From: Syncephalis plumigaleata
Lineage: Eukaryota > Zoopagomycota > Zoopagomycetes > Zoopagales > Piptocephalidaceae
Length of the DNA stretch: 64,000 nucleotides
Assembly (NCBI GenBank): GCA_025201365.1
Contig: JAIXMF010000009.1
Coordinates: 310,001-374,000, forward strand
Reading direction: 5' to 3'
Position numbers and translations under genes: made by a program. The notes beneath the pieces are model-generated. The model had not been told where the DNA came from, ran no database searches, and worked only from the letters and a program-made list of their open reading frames with translations. Position 1 is the stretch's first letter, and every line of letters starts with the position of its first letter. Positions 63,517 through 64,000 of this stretch are shown here, one piece after another.

Positions 63517-63843
63517 TACTTACTTACCTACTTGCATATCCCATTGTCATATACATACGCTTGCTGCGTGTATTCTCATGTATATGCATGTGCATGCGTA
63601 CTAATATGCCATTATCAATTGACTTTTAATATACCGCTGCAATATACTGCGTCATTTACCAGTTCTATACTATATAGTAGTTTGAATAATCATGTTGTGT
63701 CATCATCATCATTGTTATTATTTGTATTACGTGTCATTCTATCATTGTCATATAGAAAGTAGACTTTAGAAGAGCAAAAGCAAGAGGAATCATCATGTAT
63801 TGCGATGGTGTAATCGTATTTCATCATCTATTGTTATACTATA
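63517..63843. other. Convergent gap at right end
   Basis: 3' regions of LC8 and the partial gene. AT-rich; no gene visible. Confidence 0.5.
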
Positions 63844-64000
63844 CTATGCATTGGATTGTGTGGTTTCTTGAGCGGGTACAGCTTCATTACCCTCAGATGA
63901 TGCGGTAGAGGTTGGTCTCTTCCATCCGCGTAGTTTGGCGCGCATCCGTTCGTGGAAACTTCTTGCTTGTTCACCGCCAAAATCGCGATCGATATTGGGT
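63844..64000 (-). CDS. Partial gene, C-terminal end only
   Basis: The minus strand stays open from the window edge to a TAG at 63844. It reads DFGGEQARSFHERMRAKLRG then WKRPTSTASSEGNEAVPAQE. The basic helix and polar tail look coding, but the family is not recognisable from 51 residues. The gene begins beyond the window. Confidence 0.5.
   Translation of the reverse strand, partial: PNIDRDFGGEQARSFHERMRAKLRGWKRPTSTASSEGNEAVPAQETTQSNA

Overview
The window looks like a gene-dense nuclear segment of a fungus, most likely outside Dikarya. Genes are split by many short introns (mostly 45-90 bases, GTAAGT-like donors, CTAAC/CTAAT branch sites). A BSD2-type membrane adaptor, a two-finger CCCH protein with the fungal layout, a DUF202 membrane protein and an antizyme with a stop-codon +1 shift all point to fungi. 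Nicastrin, a tetraspanin and an OTUD6-type protease, genes often kept in early-branching fungi but lost in many yeasts, suggest an early lineage. Intergenic DNA is AT-rich with many microsatellites. No tRNA, rRNA or CRISPR array was seen.

Layout: 0.4-7 kb holds PIMT, ATP synthase epsilon, DAD1/OST2, TRM61 and BSD2. 7.5-12.6 kb holds the CCCH protein, a fragment of a repeated element and a SAP30BP-like protein. 12.8-19.7 kb holds PIG-K/GPI8, CENP-O, a DUF202 protein, U1-C and ornithine decarboxylase antizyme. A 47-residue secreted peptide gene lies at 20.2-20.4 kb, beside a 1.9 kb gene-free stretch. 22-42 kb holds two SEC24 paralogues flanking nicastrin, repeated element copy A, mitochondrial IF3, an endonuclease/phosphatase-fold protein, an OTUD6-like protease and an unknown type I membrane protein. 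42-51 kb holds a tetraspanin, a TLDc protein, a DAG-kinase-domain lipid kinase, a LARP7-like protein and an unknown secreted protein. 51.3-59 kb is one gene, the PI 4-kinase STT4/PI4KA. Sm D3, repeated element copy B, LC8 dynein light chain and the end of one more gene close the window.

Most genes are unrelated housekeeping genes, but ER and secretory functions are frequent (DAD1, PIG-K, two SEC24s, nicastrin, tetraspanin, STT4), and two are spliceosomal (U1-C, Sm D3). The least ordinary item is a pair of 2.2-2.4 kb elements bounded by about 55-base inverted repeats that start CAG after a TA dinucleotide. They look like Tc1/mariner-type ends enclosing a diversified F-box-like gene and a small divergent ORF; a third end fragment lies at 10.9-11.2 kb. 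Several conserved genes carry isolated one-base frame breaks that fit shortened base runs, so assembly error must be excluded before any gene here is called broken.
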